Positions 6,742 to 14,444 of a stretch of 17,888 nucleotides of DNA are shown here, piece after piece (the stretch's first letter is position 1; every line of letters starts with the position of its first letter). This DNA comes from an uncultured Myxococcales bacterium (lineage in GTDB: Bacteria; Myxococcota_A; UBA9042; DTJE01), in the NCBI GenBank assembly GCA_937975765.1, contig CALJUR010000025.1, positions 1-17,888 on the forward strand, read 5' to 3'. The notes beneath the pieces were generated by a model. The model saw only the letters and a program-made list of their open reading frames with translations. It did not search any database and was not told where the DNA came from. The translations under genes were made by a program, and so were the position numbers.

Positions 6742-9700
6742 ATGAACCCGACACGATCGTTCCTGAAACGGAAGTGGTGGACGGAGGGGCGCGTCGCCCC
6801 GCGATGCCTGGTCGCGGGAGTGCTGGGGATGCTGGCGGGTGCCGCCTGCTCGTCGGGCGCCCCGGATGCCGCGGCGCAGGATCCGGTCCAGCCCGGGCCG
6901 GCTCACGTGGACAGGTGGCTTCGGTACCAGTTGCAGCGGTACCAGCAAGGGGAATCCGTCGAGCAGGAACTCCTTCTCCTGGGTCCGTCGACGCGACCCG
7001 ACCGGGTCCTGCTCCAGGTGTTCACCCGGGACACACCCGCACGGTTCCTGGCGGATTTCGCCCACAGGATCGAGGTCGCCCAGTCGCATTCCCGCCGGAT
7101 CGTCGCCTACGCCTCGCTGGACGAGGTCGAGGCAATCTCCGGGCACCCGGACGTGCGAAGGGTCGAACCGGTGCAACCGGATGTCCCGATGGAGGACGTG
7201 CCGAGCCACCTCCGGATGATGAACGTGCCCATGTATCACGACAACGACCCGGCCTACCGGGGCCAGGGCATCCGGGTTGCGATCATCGACATGGGCTTCG
7301 CCGGGCTGGACGATCGCATCGCGGAAGGCCTCGTGCCCCAGCCTTCCCGGCAGTACGTGTGCACCGCTTCCGGGTGCGAGAACGGATGGGTCGGGTCGAA
7401 TGAAAAGAAGGTGCACGGAACCGGGGTGGCCGAGATCGTCGCATCGATCGCGCCGGACGCGGAACTCCTCCTCTTCCGCGTGGACGATGGCGCGGCCAAG
7501 GCCGTGGCGACGGACCGTGCGGTAGACGAGGGCGCTCGCGTCATCTCGATGTCGATCGGCTCGAACCCGGTCAACTGCCCGTTGAACGGCCGGGGATTCG
7601 AGGGGGACATCTACGATGCCATCGCCTCGGCGCGGGCAGCCGGGGTGCTGTTCGTCGTCAGCGCCGGCAACACCGGCCAGATGGGGTACGTGGGCACCTT
7701 CGACGGGGACGCGGAGGGTTGGCACGTCTTCGACTGGATGACCTACGACTACGGCCAGGGCGAGGTCCCTCTGCTGGCCTTCCGCGATCTGTTGGTCCAT
7801 CTCCAGGAAGGACAGACCGTGACTTTCGGCCTGACCTGGGACGAGTGGGACCTGCAAACGCCCGAGTCGTCCAGCGCACGTTCGGACTTCGACATCTACG
7901 TGTACGACGAGGACGACCGGCGGATCTGCGTCGGAATCTGCCAGGACAACGCCGTCGGGGATTTCCCGATCGATGGATTCCAGTGGACGGCCGCAGACAC
8001 GGGGACCTACCGGATCCGGTTCCGTCGCACGGTGGCGTCGTCGGACGGCCGGAATCCGCAACTCCGGTTCAACCTGTGGCCCGATGGCTCTGCCAACCTC
8101 CCGCTCCAGGGCGGCACCCCGGCCATGACGTTGACCTCCCCGGCCGATACCCGGGACGGCCTGTCGGTAGGGGCCGTCTCGGCCGGCACCCTGGTGCTGC
8201 AACCCTATTCCTCCCGCGGACCCACCACGGACGCCCGGATCAAGCCGGACCTGGTGAGTTTCGACGGTGTCACCACCGCATCGTACGGGCCGAACGGGTT
8301 CCCTGGCACCAGCGCGGCGGCCCCGCATGTGGCGGGCATCGCGGCCCTGTACCTTTCTCGAAGCCCCGGCATGACCGTCGACGAACTGGAGACCCTGTTG
8401 CTGTCGAACGCCTTCGACATCGGTTCCGCCGGCCCGGACAGCGACACGGGTCATGGCCGGGCCCGCCTTCCGCCCATCGTGGCTCCCCGGGTTCGGATCC
8501 TCTCGCCCACCGCCTCGCAACCCCTCGTCCTGAACGCGGGCGAGTCCGGCCCCGGACTGGCCCGCCTAAGCGTTGCCGTCGAATCGGATGACGGCCTGTT
8601 CCTGGGCGGTTCCAGCGCCGACGATTTCCGGGTCCGCATCGGCGGCGTCGAGGCCACGGTGGTCCAGGTCATCGAGGAATCCGACGCGTATGCAATCGTC
8701 ATCCGCGCGCCCCTGCTGGAGCCCCCGGGCCCCTACGACCTTTCCGTCGAACTGGCAGCCACCTGGATCGACTCGTCGACGGTGGAAGACGCGGTGCAGT
8801 ATCGCCTGCCGGACCAGCCCGGGCAGCCGGAATTGACCGACAACCGCCTGGACGTCGTCCTGGTGCTCGACCGATCGGGCAGCATGTCCGGGGATCCGCT
8901 CCTGCGCGCGAAGGAGGCGGCCCTGCTGTTCGTGGACCTCCTGCACGCCGGCGATCGGGTGGGGGTGGTCAGTTTCTCCGACACCGCGCGCCAGGAGATC
9001 CCCCTGACCCTCGTCACGGAGGACAAGCCCCCGGAGGACCTCCTCGATGTCGTGCCCGGGGAGTCGCTCCCCGACTGGGTACTGGACGCGCCCTGGACGG
9101 CGGTCCCCGTCGAGGCCCCGGATTCGACCCTGGCCCTGCACGAGAGCCCGGACGGGAACTACACGAACGGGATGTCCGCGATCGCCGCCTACAACAACCT
9201 GATCGACGTCAGCGGAACCTCGGCGGTCACGATCTCGTTGACCACGAACTACGAAACCGAAGCGTGCTGCGACCACGGCCGGGTCGAGGTCTCGTTCGAC
9301 GGAGGCGCTTCGTGGCAGATCGCCCACGATCTTGCCGGAAGTTCGGGCGGCTGGAAGGAGTTGAGCAAGGTCGTCCAGACGGGAGGCGCCCCGGCGATGT
9401 CGTTGCGGCTGCGGTTCACCAGCGACGGCAGTTCGGTCGCCGACGGCTGGTACGTGTCCCGCATTCGCGTCCAGACGGCGCCTGTCGCCTGGCGCCAGTC
9501 GGTGGCGAACGCGATCCAGGCCATCCAGGACTCCGGTTCGACCTCGATTGGAGGGGGGCTGAGCGCGGCTCACAAGGTCCTCGCGAGCAGCGCGGTCGGA
9601 TCCCGGTCGCGGGTGGTCGTCCTGCTGAGCGACGGGCAGGAGAACGTTGCGCCCATGGTGAAGGACGTGCTCCCCAGCCTGGATGCGTCCGGGGCGACGG

Positions 9701-11994
9701 TCTATGCCGTCGGTCTCGGCGACGTGGACCAGGTCCTCATGCAGACGATCGCCGACACGACCGGAGGGTTGTATGCCTACGCCCCGACGCCGGAATTCCT
9801 GACGGGCATCTACAGCCGGTTCGCGGTGGTCGTGGCGGGACAGCAGGACATCGAGAACCAGGAAGACCAGATCCCGGTCGGCCAGACACGAACCTACCCG
9901 TTCAACGTGGACTCCTCGATCTCCGAGATCACGGTCACCGTGAACTGGCTGGCCTCCGGCGTGCACCTGGTCGTCGAGATCCAGGACCCCGATGGAGTCG
10001 TGCACGCGTGCGACGCTCCGGGACCGGGTCTCACCTGCACGCAAGGGTCGAGTTTCGCCGCATGGCGCCTGAACGATCCGGCTCCAGGACAGTGGGTGGT
10101 CCGAGTCACCTCGCCGGCAACGACATCGCGAGCCCTGATGCAGAGCCTGCCGGGCATGGCCCCGGTGCCGCTGGCATCCGAGGGCGACGAAGTCGCTTTC
10201 GAGGTCCAGGTCGGCGGTGCCACGGATGTCCTCTTCGAACCCTATCTCAACGCCAGGTCCTTGCCGGAAGGCGCACCCAACCTCGTGCGGGCAGCGCTGT
10301 TGTCCGACCGGTCTTTCCTCTCCCGTCGGGCCGTGGCGGATGTGACCTCGCCGGACGGAACGGTGCACCGGATCGACCTGCACGACGATGGGCTCCACGG
10401 CGACGATCTGGCCGGGGACGGGGTATTCGCGGTCCCCTATCCGCGTACCGTGCCGATCGGCAAGCACCAGTTGCGGATCGAGTGCTTCGGCACCCTGGAG
10501 GACGGCTCGACCTTCCGACGAGTCGCCACGGCACAATTCGATGTGGTGGCCGGCGAGGATACCGATGCGGACGGGCTCCCGGATGCGTGGGAACGAGAGA
10601 TGTTCTTCTCGCTGTCGCAGGCCGACGCCAGCACCGATTCAGACGGGGATGGACTGGCGGCGATTGCGGAAATGGCTGCCGGCAGCCACCCGCTCTACGC
10701 CGACACGGACGATGACTGGCTGGACGACAGCCGAGAGGTGGGTCTCGGCACGTCTCCGCAGGCACGCGACAGCGACCTGGGAGGCGTTCCCGACGGCATC
10801 GAAGTCGCGATGGACAGCAATCCGCTGGATGCTTCGGACGATCACCCCGAACCGCACCTCACCCTCTCCAACGACGAGGTGCATTTCCAGATCCTGGAAC
10901 CGGGCGCTTCCGTTCGGCGCCCTCTGGTCGTTCGGAACGATGGCGACACCCGTCTCGACGTGCTCCAGGCACGGTTCTCTGGACCCGATGCATCGAGTTT
11001 CGGGATTTCCCCATCGGTGCCCTGGCTGCTGGCGCCGGGCGAGAGCCGGGAGGCGACAATCACCCTGACTCCATTCCCGGAACGATCGGTGTACCAGGCC
11101 GAATTGCTGTTGGAGTCGAACGATCCACGATCGCCGGAACGCCGTGTCCTTCTGGTTGCCGGTGAACTCGCCCTTTCCTGCCAGGACGTGTGCGCCGCAT
11201 GCGAATGCGGTGCCCATGCCGTCTGTGGTTGCGAATGCGGCGAATGCGAAGCAGGCTCCCTTTGCAACGAGGAACTGCGCTGCGTGCCCGATTGCGACGC
11301 ACGATGCATCGAGGGCATCTGCGGGTTGATCGCCGGGTGCGACTGCGGCGAATGCGGCTTCGGACTGCTATGCGGTACCGGGAACACCTGCGAGATCGAT
11401 TGCAGTGCACGCTGCGCCGACAGCAGGTGCGGCGAGATCGAGGGCTGTGACTGCGGAGAGTGCGCCGCAGGCTACTCGTGCGACGAAGACCATTCCTGCG
11501 TGGCAGACTGCGCCGTCCGCTGCGAAGGTCGTGCCTGTGGCACGTTCGACGGCTGCAACTGCGGCCAGTGCTCCGAAGGACTCCATTGCTCTCTCGACGG
11601 CACATGCGTGGCCGACTGCCTGGACGCCTGCCCCGTCGGGACTTGCGGTTTCGTTGGCGGATGCGACTGCGGTGGTTGTCCCGAAGGCGAGCGATGCGGG
11701 GATGACCAGCACTGCGTCTCGATCTGCGGCGCACTGTGCGTCGAGGGAGCCTGTGGCCTTCAACTGGGCTGCGACTGTGGCGGATGCGGTGAGGGCCAGG
11801 AGTGTGGCCCGGAACGACGTTGCGTCCAGGTACCGGAAGTTCCGGACATCGGTGAAGGCAACTCGGGGTGCACGGTCGGGGGCCCCGCCGGCCGGGACCA
11901 TCAGGGGGGACTGATCCTACTGGTGGTCTCCGCACTGCTCGTGATGCTTGTCCGTCGTCGTTCCGGCGATTCGTTCCGCGGGATGTCGGACTGA
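6742..11994 (+). CDS. Subtilisin-family (S8) protease with split vWA domain and MYXO-CTERM-like tail (1750 aa)
   Basis: An exported serine endopeptidase, likely displayed on the cell surface. Start ATG 6742 follows a strong AGGAGG (6731-6736, 5-nt spacing), 15 bp after the previous stop. The signal peptide ends in a lipobox-like AGAAC (Cys36); an alternative signal peptidase I site is DAAA|Q. Residues about 55-155 look like a propeptide. The S8 domain shows Asp183 (AIIDMG), His225 (VHGTGV), oxyanion Asn310 (SAGNTG) and Ser524 (GTSAAAPHVAG). About 130 residues between Asn310 and Ser524 form an inserted PPC-like sandwich. A vWA domain follows: DRSGS at Asp710, Thr934 and Asp964 complete its MIDAS, but a jelly-roll-like insert (about 760-912) splits it. 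Then come beta domains (to about 1270), Asp-rich thrombospondin-3-like Ca-binding repeats (1273-1370), a choice-of-anchor-D/Ig-like domain (1372-1477), six 36-aa cysteine repeats (1479-1697), and a MYXO-CTERM-like end (Cys1710, hydrophobic 1723-1737, Arg1738-1740, ten-residue tail). Confidence 0.92.
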   Translation: MNPTRSFLKRKWWTEGRVAPRCLVAGVLGMLAGAACSSGAPDAAAQDPVQPGPAHVDRWLRYQLQRYQQGESVEQELLLLGPSTRPDRVLLQVFTRDTPARFLADFAHRIEVAQSHSRRIVAYASLDEVEAISGHPDVRRVEPVQPDVPMEDVPSHLRMMNVPMYHDNDPAYRGQGIRVAIIDMGFAGLDDRIAEGLVPQPSRQYVCTASGCENGWVGSNEKKVHGTGVAEIVASIAPDAELLLFRVDDGAAKAVATDRAVDEGARVISMSIGSNPVNCPLNGRGFEGDIYDAIASARAAGVLFVVSAGNTGQMGYVGTFDGDAEGWHVFDWMTYDYGQGEVPLLAFRDLLVHLQEGQTVTFGLTWDEWDLQTPESSSARSDFDIYVYDEDDRRICVGICQDNAVGDFPIDGFQWTAADTGTYRIRFRRTVASSDGRNPQLRFNLWPDGSANLPLQGGTPAMTLTSPADTRDGLSVGAVSAGTLVLQPYSSRGPTTDARIKPDLVSFDGVTTASYGPNGFPGTSAAAPHVAGIAALYLSRSPGMTVDELETLLLSNAFDIGSAGPDSDTGHGRARLPPIVAPRVRILSPTASQPLVLNAGESGPGLARLSVAVESDDGLFLGGSSADDFRVRIGGVEATVVQVIEESDAYAIVIRAPLLEPPGPYDLSVELAATWIDSSTVEDAVQYRLPDQPGQPELTDNRLDVVLVLDRSGSMSGDPLLRAKEAALLFVDLLHAGDRVGVVSFSDTARQEIPLTLVTEDKPPEDLLDVVPGESLPDWVLDAPWTAVPVEAPDSTLALHESPDGNYTNGMSAIAAYNNLIDVSGTSAVTISLTTNYETEACCDHGRVEVSFDGGASWQIAHDLAGSSGGWKELSKVVQTGGAPAMSLRLRFTSDGSSVADGWYVSRIRVQTAPVAWRQSVANAIQAIQDSGSTSIGGGLSAAHKVLASSAVGSRSRVVVLLSDGQENVAPMVKDVLPSLDASGATVYAVGLGDVDQVLMQTIADTTGGLYAYAPTPEFLTGIYSRFAVVVAGQQDIENQEDQIPVGQTRTYPFNVDSSISEITVTVNWLASGVHLVVEIQDPDGVVHACDAPGPGLTCTQGSSFAAWRLNDPAPGQWVVRVTSPATTSRALMQSLPGMAPVPLASEGDEVAFEVQVGGATDVLFEPYLNARSLPEGAPNLVRAALLSDRSFLSRRAVADVTSPDGTVHRIDLHDDGLHGDDLAGDGVFAVPYPRTVPIGKHQLRIECFGTLEDGSTFRRVATAQFDVVAGEDTDADGLPDAWEREMFFSLSQADASTDSDGDGLAAIAEMAAGSHPLYADTDDDWLDDSREVGLGTSPQARDSDLGGVPDGIEVAMDSNPLDASDDHPEPHLTLSNDEVHFQILEPGASVRRPLVVRNDGDTRLDVLQARFSGPDASSFGISPSVPWLLAPGESREATITLTPFPERSVYQAELLLESNDPRSPERRVLLVAGELALSCQDVCAACECGAHAVCGCECGECEAGSLCNEELRCVPDCDARCIEGICGLIAGCDCGECGFGLLCGTGNTCEIDCSARCADSRCGEIEGCDCGECAAGYSCDEDHSCVADCAVRCEGRACGTFDGCNCGQCSEGLHCSLDGTCVADCLDACPVGTCGFVGGCDCGGCPEGERCGDDQHCVSICGALCVEGACGLQLGCDCGGCGEGQECGPERRCVQVPEVPDIGEGNSGCTVGGPAGRDHQGGLILLVVSALLVMLVRRRSGDSFRGMSD
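11176..11835 (+). repeat. Six tandem ~108-bp repeats encoding GCDCGxC cysteine modules
   Basis: Within the protease gene, six units of about 36 residues follow the pattern CxxxxCGxxxGCDCGxCxxGxxCxxxxxCVxDC. Unit 1 is divergent (CECG in place of GCDCG); units 2-6 align closely. They form a disulfide-rich stalk between the Ig-like domain and the membrane-sorting tail, and resemble the CGxDPxCGxSCGxC modules of the upstream lipoprotein. Confidence 0.8.
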
Positions 11995-12053
11995 TTTCCA
12001 TCGATGGTGTCGGATCGAACGGAAGCCGGTATCGCGGGTCTCTCTTGCGACCT

Positions 12054-12094
12054 CGGGGAGCAGGACGTCGGCAGTTCGAATCTGCTCTCCCCGA
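12054..12094 (+). pseudogene. Truncated second copy of tRNA-Pro
   Basis: The last 39 bases of tRNA-Pro (757-795) recur exactly at 12056-12094, and the identity runs 4 bp further. The fragment has no D arm or anticodon stem and cannot be a working tRNA. It is either the attR remnant of an island inserted at 757, or a tRNA-Pro copy that lost 33 bp between two GGGAG copies: CGGGGAG here also equals the acceptor 5' strand (722-728), and GACC lies just before it in both places. Confidence 0.85.
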
Positions 12095-12098
12095 CCGG
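12056..12098 (+). repeat. 43-bp direct repeat, right copy (candidate attR)
   Basis: Identical to 757-799. It lies in the 139-bp gap between the stop codons of the protease gene and the convergent lipoprotein gene, the expected position of the far border of an islet inserted at tRNA-Pro. Confidence 0.85.
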
Positions 12099-12133
12099 AC
12101 GGACCGGGACCCGGGCGCCCGCGGATCGGCGGT

Positions 12134-13297
12134 TCACTGCAGGGTGACGGTCGTCGCGGTGAAGCATGCCTCCAGGGTCCACGCGTCCTTGCCGCCCACC
12201 TGGGTATCCGGCTGAACCGGCGGATCCTGCTGTTCCAGGAGGGCCTTCAACGTGCCGTACAGTGGGACGTTGACGTTCGCCGCGTCCTCGACCGTGATGG
12301 CGCCCGTCAGCCGGCCGACCGGTACCTCGGAGGCGTCGGCCGACAGGGCACCCGCCAGCCGGAGGGCCTGCACCGGCAGGACCATGGGTTCTTCGCCCAT
12401 CGCGATCGCGATCGACAGCGAGGCGTCCCGGGTGGAATCGATGCGCCCGTGCACCAGGGTGTACTCGATCGACTCCGGCTGGGCGTCGAAACGGAATCCC
12501 GCGACCCCCTGCTCGCGCCTGGAGGCCGTCCCCAGCCGGGCCGACAGGGTTCCCGCGCCGCGGTCGTCGGCGTCGATCACCAGCAGGAGGTTGATCTGTT
12601 CGGCCGCGATCTGGTCGGCGATGACCGGGTTCACCAGCCCCACCAGGTTGTCCGGCAGCGGCTTCGACAGCGCCAGCAGGTCGAACCGGTAGGCGTGGCC
12701 CGCGAGGGACGGCAGGGCGAGGGGATCGGCCACGAGCACCGCCGAGCCGCACCCGCCGAACGTCGCCTCCGTCCCGACGACGCAGACCCCCTGCAGGCAG
12801 TCCAGGCCCAGGTTGCAGGTGTCGTTCCCGTAGCACGCCCCCCCCTCGGTCCCGGTCGCAGGCCCGAATTCGCACCGATGGGAGGCACAGACCAGGCCGT
12901 CGTCGCACGTGCCGTTCCCGTAGCATGGCCCGCCCTCCGTCCCGGCCGGCTGGGGACAGGCCATCGCCTGGCACGAAGCCGGGCTGCGCTCCTCGTGCAT
13001 GATTGCCAGCGGGAACTCGTTGCAGGGGACCTCTTCCAGGTCGTCCAGGCATTCCCGGGCATTCTCGCGGGCCTCGTCGCATTCCCACCGGTCATCCGGG
13101 TCGCACCGGAGGAGCGACGGGAAATCCCCGGATTCGGAGCAGTCGATCCCTTCGTCGGGGTCGCACTCGTCAAGTTTGTGGCACAAGAGCCGGTTCATCT
13201 CGCTGCAGAACTCCGGCGCGGAGGGTGCGTCGTCCTTGCAGGCGCCGCCGGCCATCACCATCAGAACGAGCACACCGTGAACGTGTCGGCGGTCCAT
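12134..13297 (-). CDS. Cysteine-rich lipoprotein, Myxococcota type (387 aa)
   Basis: No specific function recognised. ATG 13297 has AGGAGG about 8 nt upstream. The signal peptide is short and ends in a lipobox-like AGGAC, with lipid Cys20 followed by KD; an Asp at +3 leaves its final membrane uncertain. Residues 31-117 form a cysteine-rich, probably helical domain (FCSEMNRLLCHKL onward). Two copies of a CYGNxTCxxGLxC repeat follow at about 125-142 and 155-172, a module common in myxobacterial lipoproteins. From about 180 to 387 the chain has no obvious motif and few cysteines, and looks like a globular beta-rich domain. It is divergent from the CDF transporter gene and convergent with the giant protease gene. 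Base composition is richer in GC than the giant genes, so it probably belongs to the ancestral chromosome. Confidence 0.88.
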   Translation of the reverse strand: MDRRHVHGVLVLMVMAGGACKDDAPSAPEFCSEMNRLLCHKLDECDPDEGIDCSESGDFPSLLRCDPDDRWECDEARENARECLDDLEEVPCNEFPLAIMHEERSPASCQAMACPQPAGTEGGPCYGNGTCDDGLVCASHRCEFGPATGTEGGACYGNDTCNLGLDCLQGVCVVGTEATFGGCGSAVLVADPLALPSLAGHAYRFDLLALSKPLPDNLVGLVNPVIADQIAAEQINLLLVIDADDRGAGTLSARLGTASRREQGVAGFRFDAQPESIEYTLVHGRIDSTRDASLSIAIAMGEEPMVLPVQALRLAGALSADASEVPVGRLTGAITVEDAANVNVPLYGTLKALLEQQDPPVQPDTQVGGKDAWTLEACFTATTVTLQ

Positions 13298-13379
13298 CCG
13301 GGATCCCTCCTCGCAGGCTCGACCCAGGGCCTGGCGCAGGCGCGTGTCTCCTCCCGTCGGCTCCTGGCTTGCTGGGCGC

Positions 13380-13408
13380 AGCCTAGCACGCAGCATCGTC
13401 ATCGTCGA
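13380..13408 (-). promoter_or_regulatory. Weak promoter candidate for the lipoprotein gene
   Basis: On the minus strand TCGACG (13408-13403; 4 of 6), a 17-nt spacer and TAGGCT (13385-13380; 3 of 6). Spacing is ideal but the -10 box is poor. It would leave a leader of about 75 nt. Confidence 0.25.
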
Positions 13409-13461
13409 GACGGCCTGGCCCGCCATTCGGCATTCCGCGGCGCCCCCCGTGACGCAGCGCG

Positions 13462-13490
13462 TTGACGCCCCCGCGGCAATCGGCCAGAAT
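13462..13490 (+). promoter_or_regulatory. Promoter of the CDF transporter gene
   Basis: TTGACG (13462-13467; 5 of 6), a 17-nt spacer and CAGAAT (13485-13490; 4 of 6). Predicted transcription start near 13497, leaving a leader of about 20 nt before the TTG start. This supports the short N-terminus chosen for the gene. Confidence 0.55.
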
Positions 13491-13516
13491 CGGTCCACGT
13501 TCGTCCGGAGTCCCCA

Positions 13517-14428
13517 TTGGCGACGTCCCACCACCGTCCTTCCCCGCACGGGCAAGGGCCGCACCGCCCCCCCCAGGCGGGCCGCCGGCTGGGCGCCACG
13601 CTGGCGCTGATGTTCACCTACATGGCCGTCGAGGTCGCGGGCGGCCTGTGGACGGGATCGCTGGCCCTGCTGTCGGACGCGGGGCACATGCTGTCGGACG
13701 CCGCGGCGTTGAGCCTTTCGCTGTTCGCGTTGTGGATCGCGCGGCGGCCCCCGACGCCCACGCGCACCTTCGGGTACTACCGGGCCGAGATCCTGGCGGC
13801 GCTGGCCAACGCGGCGGCGCTGCTGGCCGTGGCCGTGATGGTGCTGGTGGAGGCGATCGACCGCGTGCAATCCCCCCCCGAGGTGAAGGGCGGCCCGATG
13901 CTGGCCATCGCCACGGGCGGCCTGCTGGTCAACCTGGCGGGCCTGGCGCTGCTGCACGACGTGAAGGGGCACAGCCTGAACGTCCGCGGCGCATTCCTGC
14001 ACCTGGTGGGCGACACGCTGGGCAGCCTGGGCGCCATCGCGTCGGGCCTGGCGATCCTGGGCCCGGGCTGGACCTGGGCCGACCCGGTCGCGTCGATGCT
14101 GATCGCGGCGCTGATCGTCGTGTCGGGCTGGCGGCTGCTCAAGGACGCGCTGGCGGTCCTGATGGAGGGCACGCCGGCGCACCTGGACCCGGACGCGCTG
14201 CAGCGGGCCGTGCTGGCGGTTCCCGGGGTCGCAGCCATCCACGACCTGCACGTGTGGACCATCGGCAGCGGGCTGGACAGCCTGTCCTGCCACGTGGTGG
14301 CGGACGACCGGCGTCCGCACGCGGAACTGCTGCGGGAGATCCGTGAGGTCGTCGCGACCTTCCGCATCGCGCATGTCACGATCCAGGTGGAATCGGCCGG
14401 GTGCGGCCAGGACTGCGGGAAGGCGTAG
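13517..14428 (+). CDS. Cation diffusion facilitator, CzcD/ZitB-like zinc exporter (303 aa)
   Basis: An inner-membrane antiporter that exports Zn2+ (possibly Cd2+ or Co2+) in exchange for protons. Start TTG 13517 has GGAG 6 nt upstream and a promoter ending at 13490. The His-rich N-terminus (residues 5-16) is typical of this family. Six membrane segments are visible across about 26-205. The metal site is intact: HxxxD in TM2 (His57, Asp61, with Asp54 one turn before) and HxxxD in TM5 (His162, Asp166). A His in both positions fits a zinc-selective group. The cytoplasmic C-terminal domain (about 215-293) carries HDLHVW at 242-247 and HVTIQVE at 286-292. The tail CGQDC (296-300) adds two cysteines. 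Length is normal for CzcD/ZitB. Convergent with the dehydratase operon, with a 16-bp gap between stop codons and no clear terminator. Confidence 0.95.
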   Translation: MATSHHRPSPHGQGPHRPPQAGRRLGATLALMFTYMAVEVAGGLWTGSLALLSDAGHMLSDAAALSLSLFALWIARRPPTPTRTFGYYRAEILAALANAAALLAVAVMVLVEAIDRVQSPPEVKGGPMLAIATGGLLVNLAGLALLHDVKGHSLNVRGAFLHLVGDTLGSLGAIASGLAILGPGWTWADPVASMLIAALIVVSGWRLLKDALAVLMEGTPAHLDPDALQRAVLAVPGVAAIHDLHVWTIGSGLDSLSCHVVADDRRPHAELLREIREVVATFRIAHVTIQVESAGCGQDCGKA

Positions 14429-14444
14429 GGGACGCCGGGCTGGA

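Larger units (their letters stand above)
757..12098. mobile_element. Putative tRNA-Pro-integrated genomic islet, no integrase
   Basis: The segment is bounded by a 43-bp exact direct repeat of the tRNA-Pro 3' portion. It holds only two genes, both giant exported proteins, on the tRNA strand. Sampled lines inside are about 52-67% GC against about 65-78% in sampled lines to the right, consistent with foreign origin. Against a recent insertion, no integrase, excisionase or relaxase is present next to the tRNA, where it would be expected. The element may have lost it, may have been mobilised in trans, or the right-hand fragment may be a decayed extra tRNA gene instead. Confidence 0.4.

Noticed and set aside
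5929..10536. Two long minus-strand open frames (5929-8520 and 8566-10536) opposite the giant genes
   Set aside because: Arg/His/Gly-rich translations without motifs, mirror frames of the PPC and protease/vWA coding sequence, whose catalytic motifs lie on the plus strand.
12099..12133. Terminator between the convergent protease and lipoprotein genes
   Set aside because: CGGGCGCCCG is palindromic but has no usable loop and no T run on either strand.
11948..13465. Plus-strand open frame of about 500 codons across the tRNA fragment and lipoprotein gene
   Set aside because: It crosses the end of the protease gene and the pseudo-tRNA and lies antisense to a lipoprotein gene with its own signal peptide and strong ribosome site.
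13298..13516. Metal-sensing riboswitch ahead of the CDF transporter
   Set aside because: The predicted leader is only about 20 nt, too short for a known riboswitch, and I saw no conserved fold.
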